Source of the DNA: Asterias amurensis
Lineage: Eukaryota > Echinodermata > Asteroidea > Forcipulatida > Asteriidae
Length of the DNA stretch: 64,000 bases
Reading direction: 5' to 3'
Assembly: GCF_032118995.1 (NCBI RefSeq)
Contig: NC_092650.1
Coordinates: 19,525,501 to 19,589,500, forward strand
Below the pieces are notes generated by a model. It saw only the letters and a program-made list of their open reading frames with translations, did not search any database and was not told the DNA's origin. Positions 1 to 13,506 of this stretch are shown piece by piece. Made by a program: the position numbers and the translations under genes. The number at the start of each line of letters is the position of its first letter. The first letter of the stretch is position 1.

Positions 1-1984
<1,984 letters not shown>

Positions 1985-2081
1985 AGGAAAGGAACAGGAA
2001 ATAAGGCTGACATTTTTATCCTTCCTCTAGTTTGTTTTAACCTGAGCAGTTCTTTATTGGCTTGTGTACAGTACCGGCTGC

Positions 2082-2284
2082 AAAGGCACTGGACACCTCA
2101 GCCGAGGTCTCAAACTCAATTCAAATATTTTAGTGAGAATTATTTTAATTCTTTAACTATGTTACTTCAGAGGGAGCCGTTTCTCACAATGCTTTATACT
2201 ACCAACAGCTCTCCATTGCTCATTGCCAAGTAAGTTTTTATGCTAACAATTATTTTAAGTAATTACCAATAGTGTCTTTTTTAA
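2082..2284 (+). mobile_element. Family A MITE, internally deleted copy
   Basis: The left end reads aaaggcactggacac and the right end aattaccaatagtgtc followed by TTAA. It keeps the family A core (cagagggagccgtttctcac), but most of the left half is missing compared with full copies of about 385 bp at 10320 and 31020. Non-autonomous, no coding capacity. Confidence 0.7.
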
Positions 2285-3020
2285 TAGCCAAGGGCAAACA
2301 AGTCTGATATCAGACAGACTGAAGTAGGAAGAATATCATAATTGAATAAACTCATACAGATTTCAATTAACACTTAACTGATAACAGTTGTGACAGCAAA
2401 GCTCTGACATTGACTGAGAGCCTCAAAATAAATTCAATTTTTCAAAAAGATCAAATACTTACTAAATTTGTTGCCATTGCAACGGCTAGGTTGGACAAAC
2501 TGGCAGGCTGTCTCCCTATCCAGATCATAAAGCTGTCCTGCAGTCGGAGAACATGAAAATGAACCAACTGTTCGCAGATGCTGCCAGTGAAGTCATGAAC
2601 CGATAGTCTGGACTGGACAGTCTCGGGCGCAGTACTCTCTGCTGTAGACATGACTCCTCGCACAAGAATATGGAAGGAGTGTGAATGAAAAAAATCTAGC
2701 TTTGATTGAAGCTCGATGTAGGTCCTGGATTATGTGAGAGGTATAAACAAAAACGTGTTTAGTCAATAATCAATCAAGAAATATTTCACTCTAACAGTAC
2801 TTCTTGAAATGTTCAACATAATAAAGGGATGGCCTGGTTTATTTAGCTTCAAAATCAAATGTTGGTTGCTGAGTAATAAATCAGTCTATTTTTTGTTTTA
2901 ATATTTAAAAATACTTTTAATTATTTATCTAAAACCGTTATTTATTAAGCATTTAAAAAAATGACGATGTCACTGGGAGGAGGGTTACGTTTTCACAACA
3001 GCCTTAAGGGGGGCTAGACG
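2285..3020. other. No gene recognised
   Basis: AT-rich unique-looking sequence. A short open frame on the minus strand near 2451-2663 has no recognisable domain and no splice or codon signal that I would trust. I see nothing else here. Confidence 0.5.
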
Positions 3021-3023
3021 GTA

Positions 3024-3102
3024 CCTAGAACTAAGCGGTTTCGTTTGGCTATCGTCTACCGTTACAGGAGACGATAGCAAAACGAAACCGCATAGTTCTA
3101 GG
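3024..3102. repeat. Imperfect hairpin, about 35-bp arms
   Basis: The sequence cctagaactaagcggtttcg is mirrored downstream by cgaaaccgcatagttctagg, and the inner arms (ctatcgtct / agacgatag) also pair. Only a few mismatches and a very short loop remain. It sits just outside the GATC-rich element and could be its outer edge or an independent foldback. Confidence 0.8.
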
Positions 3103-3140
3103 TCATGAGTAGACGGACTACCCACTTGACACTGACACCG

Positions 3141-3797
3141 TAGTGATGTTGGGCGTGATCGGTCAATCTGCAGTGGGTCCATCGCACTGCGCTATTGAAA
3201 GATCTATTGGTTGCGCAGCAATCGGTCGATTGCATAACAATCGGTAGATCGCGCAATCAACATCTTTTTGCGATCGATCTATTGCGCTACGAGTATTGTT
3301 AGCGCGATCAGGAATGGTTGACCGATCGTGCAGGAAAAGTTTTGCGCAATCGATCGATCGAGCAGAAATGGGTTTGCGCGATCAACTGATCATGCAGGAA
3401 TTGGCTAGCGCGATCGACCGAGCGTGCAGGAATGATTTCGCGTGTTCGATCGATCGTGCAGGAATGGTTTTGCGCGATCGATCGATCGTGCAAGATCGTG
3501 TTTGGTTACACCCCAATCGCGCCAAACAATTCCTACACAATCGACCTATCGCGCAAAACCATTCCTGCACAATTGGCCGAACGCACCGAGCTATTCCCGC
3601 ATGTTCGGTTGTTCGCGCATGTTCGTTGCCGAACGATGCGCGATCGACCGATTGTATTGCGATCGACCGATTGTTGCGCGATCAACCGATTGTAGCATAG
3701 CGCAGCAAGATTGGTCGATAGCGCAGCGCGATCGGTTGATCGCGCAGATTGACTATTGAACGATCGTGCCCAACCGATCGTGCCCAACAACACTGAC
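3141..3797. mobile_element. GATC-rich element with terminal inverted repeats
   Basis: The ends are inverted copies: tgatgttgggcgtgatcggt on the left, and gatcgtgcccaacaacactg on the right. The interior (about 3290-3770) is a degenerate array of roughly 30-35 bp units containing cgatcgatcgtgcaggaatg and variants, unusually rich in CGATCG. Repetition keeps many reading frames open on both strands, giving low-complexity peptides that are not evidence of a gene. It is either a MITE that captured a satellite or a satellite with palindromic ends. Confidence 0.6.
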
Positions 3798-3799
3798 AA

Positions 3800-5700
3800 T
3801 GAAATTAAGGTTTATCGCGAATAGCAAAATATCAAGAGAGGGCACTGTTGAACCCACAAAAAGGTATAGGCGTTGCATGCGCGAGTCGTACAAACTGCAT
3901 AGTAACCTCCCCATATTCCTTCCCACAATGCAATACAGTGGGTTTCTGAATCGCGATAAACCTTATATTGACAGGTTGGTTGTTTGGACTTGGTGAATGA
4001 AATCTAGAAGATTGGACCGTTCTTCCTCCATGACTGGACTGAAGGTTCTTTAGTTTTACAGTCTTAATATAAACAATGACCTCTCATCATTCATACCTTT
4101 CTTAACTCAGCGAAATGCCGTCAACTTGTTTAACCTCATGCTTCAAATTGGTTCGCGGGCGCAGCCATCTTTAAATTTATGTATTTTCATAGAATAGATC
4201 GTGAAAATCTCTTTTTGCTCACACTCAACAACGCAGCTATCGACATCAACTACATGCTTTATTCAGTAATGTATGGACAAGAGAGGGCGGTCTCTCGGCA
4301 CATCGGCGTGAGAAAAACACGCGACTCTGTTTTGAATGAATGAAGTAATTAGTATTTAGTAAGTAGACGTCGACGGCATTCGTGAATTTTGTAAATTCAG
4401 ACGAATAATTTTAATAATACTACAAAAGGGCATGACAGAAGAAGCGGACGATTGCAACTGAGGCGGCAACCTTGTATAAAATTGTATGTGTGCACTATGC
4501 ACCATTGCAGATTGCAGAAAGCCAGTTCCTCCACTCCCATGACTTCAGTCCATGTAATTTGATTTTCTTTACAATTTTTACATGGTTTTAAATGTTTAAT
4601 TTAATATTTATTATATAATATAATATTTAGTTACCACTTCTGCCACTATACTATTTATAGTAATAATTACCGGTAGTTGTGTACCCATCATTCCATCTAG
4701 ACTATACTGGCAAGACAGTCTAGATTACAAGCCATCCAGTAAACTAAATCATACCGTGGCATGCGCGCTTTGGCCATTTACAACTGCGCGCAACACACTA
4801 TCGACTAGCTGTTCCCCTAATATAGTACTACTAATCTATTTGTTGCGATAACTTACCCCTCCTCCATAACGTAACCTCCTCCCTAATCTATGTCATGTAT
4901 TTATGGGGCTACAACTTGTGGCTGATGTCCAGCTCATTCTCTGTTTAATTAAACAGCAGGCTAGAGCCAGAATCCCACAGCAAGTAGAGCCATGAGGCCC
5001 ATGGTGACCTCACCACAATGCAGTTCTGGGTAGTAATGGCATAACTAGTATATGACTTGGACTTTGGCGAATGTAATATTTAAGACTGTTGTTAGTTAAC
5101 TCATTACAAATAACTTCAATGGGAGACTTTGGAAAGCTAAGGTGTCAGCAGACTTTCCATTGTTTACATATAGTTCTGAGCATGCGCACCGAAAATAATA
5201 ACCATGGATATTAGGTGGATTACCCTGGCAAGTAGTATACTGCCACCTAGCATCCCAAATGTGACTTTTTGTCTCATAGTCATATCAAGGCTCAACTTCA
5301 TAGGTTTATTTGTTTACCTTGAATTCTTAAAATTTGTCTTGACTTTTTACACATTTTTCGTTATCTAACTTTTTCATCCAACCAGCCCCGGCGGGACATG
5401 GATTGTCCGAAGTAGTTTTGGTGTCCGTGACTGCAATCAAACATACCGTGTAGTTTCAATTTATAAGTAAAAATATCTTTTTCCTATTGTTTGTCTTGGT
5501 TAGAGTCCAACATCTTGGTGCCCTTTGCAGACTCAAACGGCTCTGAAAGAACCAGCAATGGGGGACAAACGATGAAAGACTGTTAGATGAGTTGGAAACT
5601 TGTTCAGTGGAAGATGCCATCTTCAACCATGGCAAGGTAATAATATTTTTTTCAGGTAATGAAACCAAGGATGCCTCAAAGTGAACTTAATCACTGTAGC
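3800..5700. other. No gene recognised
   Basis: About 1.9 kb with no long open frame, no tandem array and no confident mobile element. GC content falls back to the surrounding AT-rich level straight after the GATC-rich element. Confidence 0.5.
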
Positions 5701-5707
5701 TCACAAG

Positions 5708-5890
5708 CCTGCTTAAGCACAAAAAGCAGCTAAGCACAGCAAAATTGTGCCTACCAGAACAAGGTGACCAGCCAAACTACCATGTCATACTGTACAATTT
5801 GTGAGTTGTATCCTGCTCATTTCTGCTTAGCAGAAATGTGTCAAGCAATATTTTCTGCTTTTAAAAAGCAGCTCTATGAAATTGGGCCCT
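5708..5890 (-). mobile_element. Family D MITE
   Basis: It contains the family D core: gcttaagcacaaa, then ggtgaccagccaaa, then a right terminus reading agctctatgaaattgggccc. The left terminal repeat has decayed. Full copies, such as 25139-25385, show inverted ends of about 25 bp. Confidence 0.65.
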
Positions 5891-6148
5891 ATTGACACCA
5901 TCATCAGAAAAATCTTGAATGCGCCATACTGGTGGGCAATTTTACTGTGCGTTTTAATATATATAACTCTATGCTGTGCAATATGTCGTGAAGTCGTTGT
6001 GGCGTTAATACACCTAAACCTAACTTGCCCACCAACATGGTGAGCGTGGCATCAGTCGCTGCGTGTGACGCTTGTGCAAGGGGTCAATAAATAATGGTGC
6101 TTGCTACACAAGGGTTAACCCCTATTCTTCCACGATAAGTGTGCAGCC

Positions 6149-6314
6149 GGCGATTTCACAAAACTCTTCCTAACTTAAGACTAATCTTAGGACTTAGGAT
6201 GAGTCCCAACCCTGCACTGTTTCAAGCGGACCTTAAGATTAATCCTAAGTTAAGACGAGTTACTCGTCCTAACTCGAGATAAGACGAGTCCTAACTCTTT
6301 GTGAAATCGACCCC
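6149..6314. mobile_element. Family E foldback MITE
   Basis: The ends ggcgatttcacaaa and tttgtgaaatcgacccc pair with each other. The interior is a chain of nested inverted pieces around cttaagactaatcttagg and gactcgtcctaac. Related copies lie at 42517-42675 and, partial, at 55430-55553. No coding capacity. Confidence 0.7.
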
Positions 6315-6359
6315 TGGGTCCTTCTATGTGCACTATCAATCCTAGTACATGGGACCTAC

Positions 6360-6513
6360 GGCTTAATGTCCCATCTTGAGGACAAAGCAATTCTAGTAAA
6401 GTATCTTGCTCAAGGATCTAGATGTCACGACCGGGACTCAAACCCACACTCTGCTGAGCAGAAACATCAGAGCTTGAGTCCGGTGCTCATAACCGCTCAG
6501 CCACGACTGCCAC
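6360..6513 (-). mobile_element. tRNA-derived SINE (tRNA-Leu/Ser-like head)
   Basis: Read on the minus strand, the sequence begins gtcgtggctgagcggtta, which fits a Pol III A box, and about 60 bases later has gggtttgagtcccgg, which fits a B box. The spacing, with a long variable region, resembles a class II (Leu or Ser) tRNA. The body continues with gatccttgagcaagat. A decayed relative lies near 12008-12110. It is too diverged to be a working tRNA gene. Confidence 0.55.
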
Positions 6514-6566
6514 AAAATAAGGAAGTCGTACGTGTAAGAATAAGTAAATCTTAAATAGCGCAGAAC

Positions 6567-6872
6567 ATGACCTGGAGAAAACTCGATTCACTTTTCACAA
6601 ATATTGAGGAGGAAGGCAAAGCAAAATACATGAAGGACGGATTTGAGGTCAGATTTGAACTTGTCGAGGGCACTAGGTGTCTTAATGAAGATGGTCATTC
6701 CGCAACTTGGATGAAGGGAAGTGTGAATCTACAACAACAAAAATTACAATTTAGAAAAAGTTTTTGTATTGTATACAAAAAGTACAAGAAAAAAGTTATG
6801 GTGACCCCCAACCTTTACCTATTTCCAGAATTATCAATAGTTAAAAAAGCAGACAGTTCTTTTCAGAACTGA
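6567..6872 (+). other. Unassigned open frame, probably not a gene
   Basis: A 101-codon ATG frame, lysine- and glutamate-rich in its first half. I recognise no domain, and there is no obvious promoter, splice partner or poly(A) signal. It could be an exon fragment of an old gene or chance; I lean to chance. Confidence 0.15.
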
Positions 6873-6898
6873 GAAGTCTCCCGAACCCCCGAACATCT

Positions 6899-7062
6899 AC
6901 TCCGTGGAAGTACAATAAAGCAAGACAGTTCTCTAAGAACAAACTCTATCTGGCAAGTAGATACACACATGGTGTTACCGCAAACCAAATAATATTGATA
7001 CCTCACCACGCAATGCCTCAAATCCTGTATTATCAATATCAAGAGTATTAATACAAAATGTA
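6899..7062 (-). repeat. Family H dispersed repeat, copy 1
   Basis: The reverse complement of this stretch matches 20940-21095 closely, with shared blocks such as tttgaggcattgc, gtgtgtatctacttgccag and ttcttagagaactgt. The two copies lie in opposite orientation 14 kb apart. Family type unknown. Confidence 0.7.
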
Positions 7063-7069
7063 GGGGAAG

Positions 7070-7785
7070 AGACAAATCTTATTAGCCTGCCTAAAAAAAT
7101 CCTCTCTCAAATTTACAGATAATTATAAATTATTTCATGCTCCACTTCCTTAAGTCTTCCCTGATTGAATATTTGTACGCCCTTGGAAAAATCGTATTCT
7201 ATTTTATTACAATGTAAATACCCAGAAATTTTTATTAAAAAAACCCTAGACCCAAACAAAATTCTTGCTTTCACAAAGGATAACTGGAGACTATTTTCTT
7301 TGTTATCCACTAACCAGCGTAAACAAAACATGACACTGACAGTCTCCCCCATTCAGAAAATCGAGAATCACCTCACGAGTGAAAGCGATCACTTATCACT
7401 TTTTAATTTCATTACACTTCAAATTGACATGCATGCTTCCTGCAGGACAAAAAAATAATAATAATTCCATCACTCCAACGAATTCACCCATCAGCCCCTC
7501 GAGGCATTGTCTATCATAAGCAAATTAAGGAAACATCTAGTGATTTTGTTTGTATACATCGTACACGTACAAGTCAACTGCATACAGGATTAGAGGGGGA
7601 AAAAAGTATTAGAACTGATTTGTCCAGGGTGGCAAGACCATGACCAAGTCTCGTAGTTGTGATGTGTAGTAGAGCACTAACAGCATAGTCTCAGTCTGAA
7701 GTGTCATTGGGCCTATCAACATCATAGCTGCTTGGAGGATTGAAGGGTTCCAGTTTAATATAGGCAGGCAAGGTATGTTTGAAGT
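7070..7785. other. No gene recognised
   Basis: AT-rich sequence with overlapping short frames on both strands (7113-7458) that mirror each other and show no recognisable domain. Nothing else seen. Confidence 0.45.
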
Positions 7786-7950
7786 AGGATTTGACTTTCA
7801 CATGACGTCTGTACAATGTAGTAGTGTAGAGATCCACAGAAAGTTCAAGTCGTTTGGAAACACAATTTTTTTTTTTAAGTTCGGGGCTCGAGTGTTGTGA
7901 GAATCTCTAGCGCTTCTTTATTTTAGCAATGTCAACAAAACTAGGGTAAC
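7786..7950 (+). repeat. Direct duplication, left copy
   Basis: It shares gtgtagagatccacagaaag, gagaatctctagc and caaaactagggtaa with 8340-8483. The two copies flank a family A MITE, so the segment was duplicated directly around it. Confidence 0.75.
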
Positions 7951-7951
7951 C

Positions 7952-8340
7952 AGTCAGTGGACACTATTGGTAATTACTCAAAATAATTATTAGCATAAAA
8001 CCATACTTGGTAACGAGCAATGGAAGAGGTTGATAGTATAAAACATCGTGAGAAACGGCTCCCTCTGAAGTAGCGTAGTTTTCAAGAAAGAAGTAATTTT
8101 CCACAATTTTGATTTCGAGACCTCAGATTTAAAATTTGAGGTCCTGAAATCAAGCATCTGAAAGCACACGGCTGCATGTGATAAGGATATATATTTTATT
8201 TCATTATTACTGTATCTCGCAACTTTGTCGACCAATTGAGTTAAAAGTTTCGCCGTTTTTTGTTTTGAGATACACTAAGTGAGATACACCAAGTGAGAAG
8301 ACTGGTCTTTGACAATTACCAATAGTGTCCGTTGTCTTAA
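7952..8340 (-). mobile_element. Family A MITE (TTAA type)
   Basis: Inverted ends ggacactattggtaattact and aattaccaatagtgtcc; a TTAA lies at the right end (8337). The interior carries the diagnostic gaaacggctccctctgaag and an inner palindrome around gagacctcagat / atttgaggtcctgaaatc. No coding capacity. Confidence 0.85.
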
Positions 8341-8483
8341 AGTAGTCTTTGACTTTCAGATGATGTGTGTAATAGTGTAGAGATCCACAGAAAGTTTGAA
8401 TCGTTGGGAAACACAAATTGTCTTCAATATTCAGGAGAATCTCTAGCACTTCTCGATTTCAGCAATGGCCACAAAACTAGGGT
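8340..8483 (+). repeat. Direct duplication, right copy
   Basis: Partner of 7786-7950, on the other side of the family A MITE. It diverges from the left copy mainly in the middle, where the left copy has a poly-T run. Confidence 0.75.
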
Positions 8484-8657
8484 AATATTGAAGGGGGTGG
8501 ATTGGGAAGGACTGCACATTTTTTTCGGCCAAATAAAACTTAAAACTACCTAGTTTGCATTTTTTTTTTTACAAGCTTCGCCTCAGTGCTCTCTTGTCAT
8601 TTATTATTTGTTTTTTAAAGATAATCTGATGAAGAGGTCAGAGAAATTTCCCTCTGA

Positions 8658-8957
8658 AATTAGTTTCATTTTGAGTCCTCACTAATTATAACTAACCAAA
8701 TTCTCAAGAGAAGTATTTCCTTCCGAAGTAAGTGGAGATTGAAGAATTTGAAGCCCCCTCCCTGTTTCACTGTTCCTAAATTTCAGCTGCGGCAATGAAA
8801 TTAAACATGTGTACATGAGCACATGCGCACATAAAAAGCCCTAACATAAACTGTTTTGTTGCCCACGCGACCCCTTTGCCCCTAAAAAAGACAAAAATTC
8901 AATGAATTTGTTGGAGGCATTGTGTTTTAACTGCAATCCAGAACTGCCAATGATTGA
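8658..8957 (+). repeat. 300-bp direct repeat, copy 1
   Basis: It matches 10857-11159 over its whole length; shared blocks include cctgtttcactgttcctaaa and ggaggcattgtgttttaact. The separation is 2.2 kb. This could be a local segmental duplication or a dispersed element. Confidence 0.8.
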
Positions 8958-9017
8958 ATACCTTAAATGTATACACTGTACCTCACAAAAATATATGTTG
9001 TACAATGTGAAATGCCA

Positions 9018-9325
9018 TTAAAGCCATTAGACACTTTCGGTTAACAGTATTGTCCAAGTCCCACACTTCGTGTATCACAACTTATATATAAAATAACAAA
9101 CCTGTGAAAATTTAGGCTCAATCGGTCATCGGAGCCGGGAGAAAATAACGGGAAAACCCACTCCTGTTTTCACGCGTTTCGCCGTGTCATAGCAAGTAAA
9201 GCATTTCATGGACTAATATTTCAAGAAAAGTCTTTCACCATTACCTTCTTTAAACCCTGTAAATTATTTGTAAATCTGTGAACTTTTGGGTTTTTTTCTG
9301 TACCGAAAGTGTATAATGGCTTTAA
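9018..9325 (+). mobile_element. Family B MITE (TTAA type)
   Basis: It starts TTAAagccattagacacttt and ends taccgaaagtgtataatggctTTAA, so both ends carry TTAA and inverted repeats. The interior has ctcaatcggtcatcggagcc and gtttcgccgtgtcat. The right TTAA is shared with the family A copy that follows immediately. Confidence 0.85.
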
Positions 9326-9667
9326 AGACCTGGACACTATTGGTAATTGTCAAAGACCAGTCTTCTCAACTGGTGTATCTCAACATATGCATAAAATAAC
9401 AAACCTGTGCAAATTTGATCTCAATCAGTCATCAAAGTTGAGAGATTACTATGAAAGAAAAAACACCCTTGTCACACGGAGAGGTGCGCTTTCAGATGCT
9501 TGATTTCGAGACCTCAAATTCTAAACCTGAGGTCTCGAAATCAAATGCGTCGAAAATTACTTCTTTCTCGAAAACTAAGTCACTTCAGAGGGAGCCGTTT
9601 CTCACAATGTTTTATACTATCAACCTCTCTCCATTACTCGTTACCAAGTAAGGTTTTGTGCTATAAA
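9322..9667 (+). mobile_element. Family A MITE, right end truncated
   Basis: It begins at the TTAA shared with family B and runs through the usual core (cagagggagccgtttctcac). It loses similarity after gtaaggttttgtgctat, so the terminal inverted repeat is absent at the right. Confidence 0.8.
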
Positions 9668-10099
9668 GGCTTTTATTGTATGCAGGTAACTTACTGACCA
9701 GTAACATTTTGTTTCAAACTAAAATCATCTTTTTAAATTTCATTGGCACAACTGATTATTTTCTCATGGATGAACTATTTGTAAGAAATATTTGAATTAA
9801 AAATCCTTCGTGTTCATGTAGTGTTCTTAGGATAAAGGAGGTCATTTTGTCCTCAAAAGAGGAAATAACTTGTTTAAAATTTATAACTCTGTCAGGTCAC
9901 TGTGAACCCCAGTGTCCATCAGTTTCCTTTTTGTCAGGAAATAATTAATAAATTTTGTTCCTGCAATTGCTGATTTTTTATCTGCATGACATGTGTATAA
10001 CATTATTAGTTTTTGAAATAGGAAATTTGTCTCAATGCACAAACTAGTGAAAGGGTTCATTAAATGCAACCACAATGGAACCAAGGGGCCAATTTTACA

Positions 10100-10225
10100 T
10101 TAATTTTTTAATGTTAGATCAATCTTAATTGCAAATTAAAGTGTGATGTCACAATACAGATCACTATGGCAATATTCACAGCTCATCTTTAGATGAATCT
10201 GGGTACTTTGTGAATATGAGCCCTT
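10100..10225 (+). repeat. Family I dispersed repeat, copy 1
   Basis: The block gtgatgtcacaatacagatc actatggcaat, followed by ctcatctttagatgaa and tttgtgaatatgagcc, matches the right edge of the window at 63770-63955. Type unknown. Confidence 0.5.
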
Positions 10226-10319
10226 GCATCGATTTAACAAAGAGCTCAGATTGATCTCATGTTGTGTACCATTCTTGTTGTCACAATATAAATTTCTAGG
10301 ACGATCTGGACAGGTCATC

Positions 10320-10707
10320 TTAAAGACACTGGACACTATTGGTAATTGTCAAAGACCAGTTTTGTCTCTTGGTGTATCTCAACATATATGCATAAAATAA
10401 CAAGCCTATGAAAATTTGAGCTCAATCATCAAAGTTGCGAGATAATAATGAAAGAAAAAAACCCTTGTCAAACGAAGTTGTGTGCTTTCAGATGTTTGAT
10501 TTCGAAACCTCAAATTCTAACTCTGAGGTCTCGAAATCAAATCGTGAAAAGTTACTTCTTTCTCAAAAAATACTCCACTTCAGAGGGAGCCATTTCTCAC
10601 AATGTTTTATACTACCACCCTCTCCCCATTACTCGTTACCAAGTAAGGTTTTGTGCTAATAATTATAATGAGTACTGGTAATTACCAATAGTGTTCACTG
10701 CCTTTAA
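10320..10707 (+). mobile_element. Family A MITE, complete (TTAA type)
   Basis: The best-preserved copy: TTAAagacactggacactat at the left, and accaatagtgttcactgcctTTAA at the right. TTAA duplicated at both ends is the hallmark of piggyBac-type insertion. The termini differ from the usual piggyBac CCY start, so the superfamily call is inference. Confidence 0.88.
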
Positions 10708-10856
10708 GGTGAATTTAGCGTTTTGTAAAAATCAAGCCCTGTACTTTGTCTTGAAAAATAAAAGTTAAAACGAAAAAGTTTTTTTCCGAGTCAAAATTTA
10801 CAATGAGCAACAACATCTTTGGTATTTTAACAGAAAAAACTGCAGGGTTGTGTTGA

Positions 10857-11159
10857 TTAGTTTCATTTTGAGTTCTAAATAATTATAAATAACCACACTC
10901 TCAAGAGAAATATTTCCTTCTAAAGTATGTGGAGATTGTAGGATTTGATGAAGCCCCCCTCTCCCTGTTTCACTGTTCCTAAATTTCAGCTGCAGCAATT
11001 AAATTAAACATGTCTACACATGTACGTGAGCCTGCATAAAAAGCCCTCTTAACTGTTTTGTTGCCCACCCGGCCCCTTCTTCCCCTAAAACAGACCAAAA
11101 TTCAACAAACTTGTTGGAGGCATTGTGTTTTAACTGCAATCCAGAATTGCCAATGATTG
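10857..11159 (+). repeat. 300-bp direct repeat, copy 2
   Basis: Same orientation as 8658-8957, with scattered substitutions and a few small indels between the two. Confidence 0.8.
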
Positions 11160-13460
11160 GTTGCGACGCTTGGATCGTCAGAAAGTAAAATGGTGTAGAG
11201 AGAAAGTCGTGAAATTTGGTTGTTGAACTGAATAACGAAATGCATAACTTGGAAATAAGAGTATAGGCTAGCTTACCAAAACTTGTGAGATCAATATTCT
11301 CTTTTGTAGGCTAATGCTCGTTCAAAATTTAAAGAAAAAATTCAAATTTAAACTTTTTATTGAAATTCAGGTAGCCCCTGTCAAAATTTTGAGCGACAAG
11401 CCCTGTGGTCATGTATAATTTTACCCTAATTTCGTGTCCTACATGTATAGAACAACCCTTGCTATGAACCAATAAATAGCCATGACCATTTACGCTTCAC
11501 AGCACTGCACGGCACATGATGATGAAGATGCCTACGGTAGTTATTGATTCTGATCGGACTTCAGAGAAGATTCAAAGCTCCATATTAATGGAGTTCCGAC
11601 AGTGGAAATCCACTGAGTATCCGTCAGAATAGTGCTGATAAATCGGCGTCAATATTTTTTTTGAGTGAACCTAATAACGATGGCTGAGCGGGTAATAGAT
11701 TTTAGGTAGTCGTTTAGGAGGTCGATAACAGTTTTTAAAAACTAAGTGGAACTTAATTAAATTTAACAAACAAACAAACTAGACTATAATAATGCCCATC
11801 AGCATGAATCTTACATGGGTTTTTTAAAGGGCTGTTTCGTTTGAATGTCATATTAGCAGGGCTAAATTTCCACAGACAAAACGATGTATCGTTATTTAGA
11901 TCTAGAATTATGCCCTACTAGGGCAAGATCATCTTTCCAGAGTAGATGTACACTAATCATAATTTGTAGTTCTAATAGAGCAGTCACACCCTATGGTCGC
12001 TATTATTGTAAAGTGCCTTGCTCAAAGGCACTCAAATGACCCGGATTTTAACCCACACTCTGCTGCTGTTGAGTCCAGTGAACTAGACCACTTAGCAATG
12101 CCACAAATGAACACTTAGTGTTCGGGCTTCCAAAACCCGTTGTTGTGTCTTCACTTTTTTCTTGATGACCGATTAAGCTTAAAAACGTTCACTGGTTTGT
12201 TAGGTCACATGAAGTGTGAATAGAGTTTGAAACATTTTACTTTAGCATGTGTAGAAACAAAACTGCGCACTTTAAGGGATCCATTAGCAAAGACACTACA
12301 CTTTGCACAGTCTATTCATGAGTCTAAATCTAAATTGTTTAAGTGGAATGAGTGACATAGTGAGCTCACTTTTAAAAGAAACTTTAACCGTACAAAGTGT
12401 CCCTTTAAACAACTTGCGAACATTTTCACCGAGCGCGGGGCTATCATTCCATGACTCCTAATCAATACCAAATTAATTTTGCCAGACGGTCCGCTCCCCA
12501 AAAGATCGGTGACTTATTGATTTGATGTCATCAAGCTCGCGCCGTGACAGATGACTCTCGCTGTCGATAAATGAAATTATATGACTTCAGACACCTGGAA
12601 ATTAAGCACAAGGTTGCCTACAGCAGATCATGTCTATTCAATGTTTTACAAGGAACATCAATTATAGAGTATAAAATTTATGTTTTTTTGGAGGGGCTAA
12701 TTCGTTCCATGTTTAGGTTTGAAGGAATAGTAAATAATCTACTTGTAACTTGTGAAAAAGTTGTTCCTCACAATTTCAACAAAACTACTGGTACATAATT
12801 GTTCTAGGGATGTTGAATACATTTTTTAACTCTCTTTCATCTTTTTCAGTTTTATACTGAAATTATTCTCAGTATTTTACAGACTAAAAGAAACAGCTCT
12901 GTTTTACTGTTACATTTTACCAGAAAACCATGAAACACCATCTTAAATTTTATAACCTCCTTTTTACCTTTACACCAATATGTATAAAGCACAATATTAT
13001 CAGTACTTTCCCCATGTTCTTTGAACAACAAATCCATGCTTATTGAACATACATTTTCTTTCAAAGCTTAATTTAAACACCTTTGTGATGTTTTTCTAAC
13101 AGGGAGGAAGTTGATATATATTTTAGCATAATTTACAAAACAAATTGTTTTTGAAAATTTCACCCCTGTTGGCCTGTTTTGGCTAGTTCCTCTATATGAT
13201 AATATTTCGCACAAATGACTCATTTAATAGCTTGATCTCATCACTGACTGACATTGCACTTGAAACAAAATGTCATGTTCTGAAAAGTATCACTTTCAAT
13301 ATGTGGTCAAATGTGGCACAAACATTTCCCGTCAACTTGCCTTCCAAGAAATAAAACCCTGAAACTTTAAACTCTGAGGAAACACTAGAACTACTCAAAA
13401 CTCCGCTGCACACAAAAACCCTCAAAGAAGTATGAAAAGTTAAGAAGTCGGGTCGGCCTT
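11160..13460. other. No gene recognised upstream of tubulin gene 1
   Basis: AT-rich sequence with only short frames. A decayed SINE-like fragment lies near 12008-12110 (ccttgctcaaaggcact, then acccacactctgctg). Regulatory sequence for gene 1 may lie here, but I cannot point to any. Confidence 0.45.
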
Positions 13461-13506
13461 TTCCTTCCTATAAAAGCCGCGGAGTCATCAGCCACAACCC
13501 TCTCAG

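Noticed and set aside
3296-3700. 134-codon frame rich in cysteine, arginine and RSIDRA-type repeats
   Set aside because: Product of the CGATCG-rich repeat; frames are equally open on the opposite strand.
6420-6512. Functional tRNA-Leu or tRNA-Ser gene
   Set aside because: The boxes are diverged and the flanking body matches a SINE; I could not pair a full acceptor stem.
13469-13476. TATAAAAG as the gene 1 TATA box
   Set aside because: It is 685 bp from the ATG and upstream of the CCAAT motif; the TATAAA at 14011 gives a more normal leader. A long leader or 5' UTR intron could still revive it.
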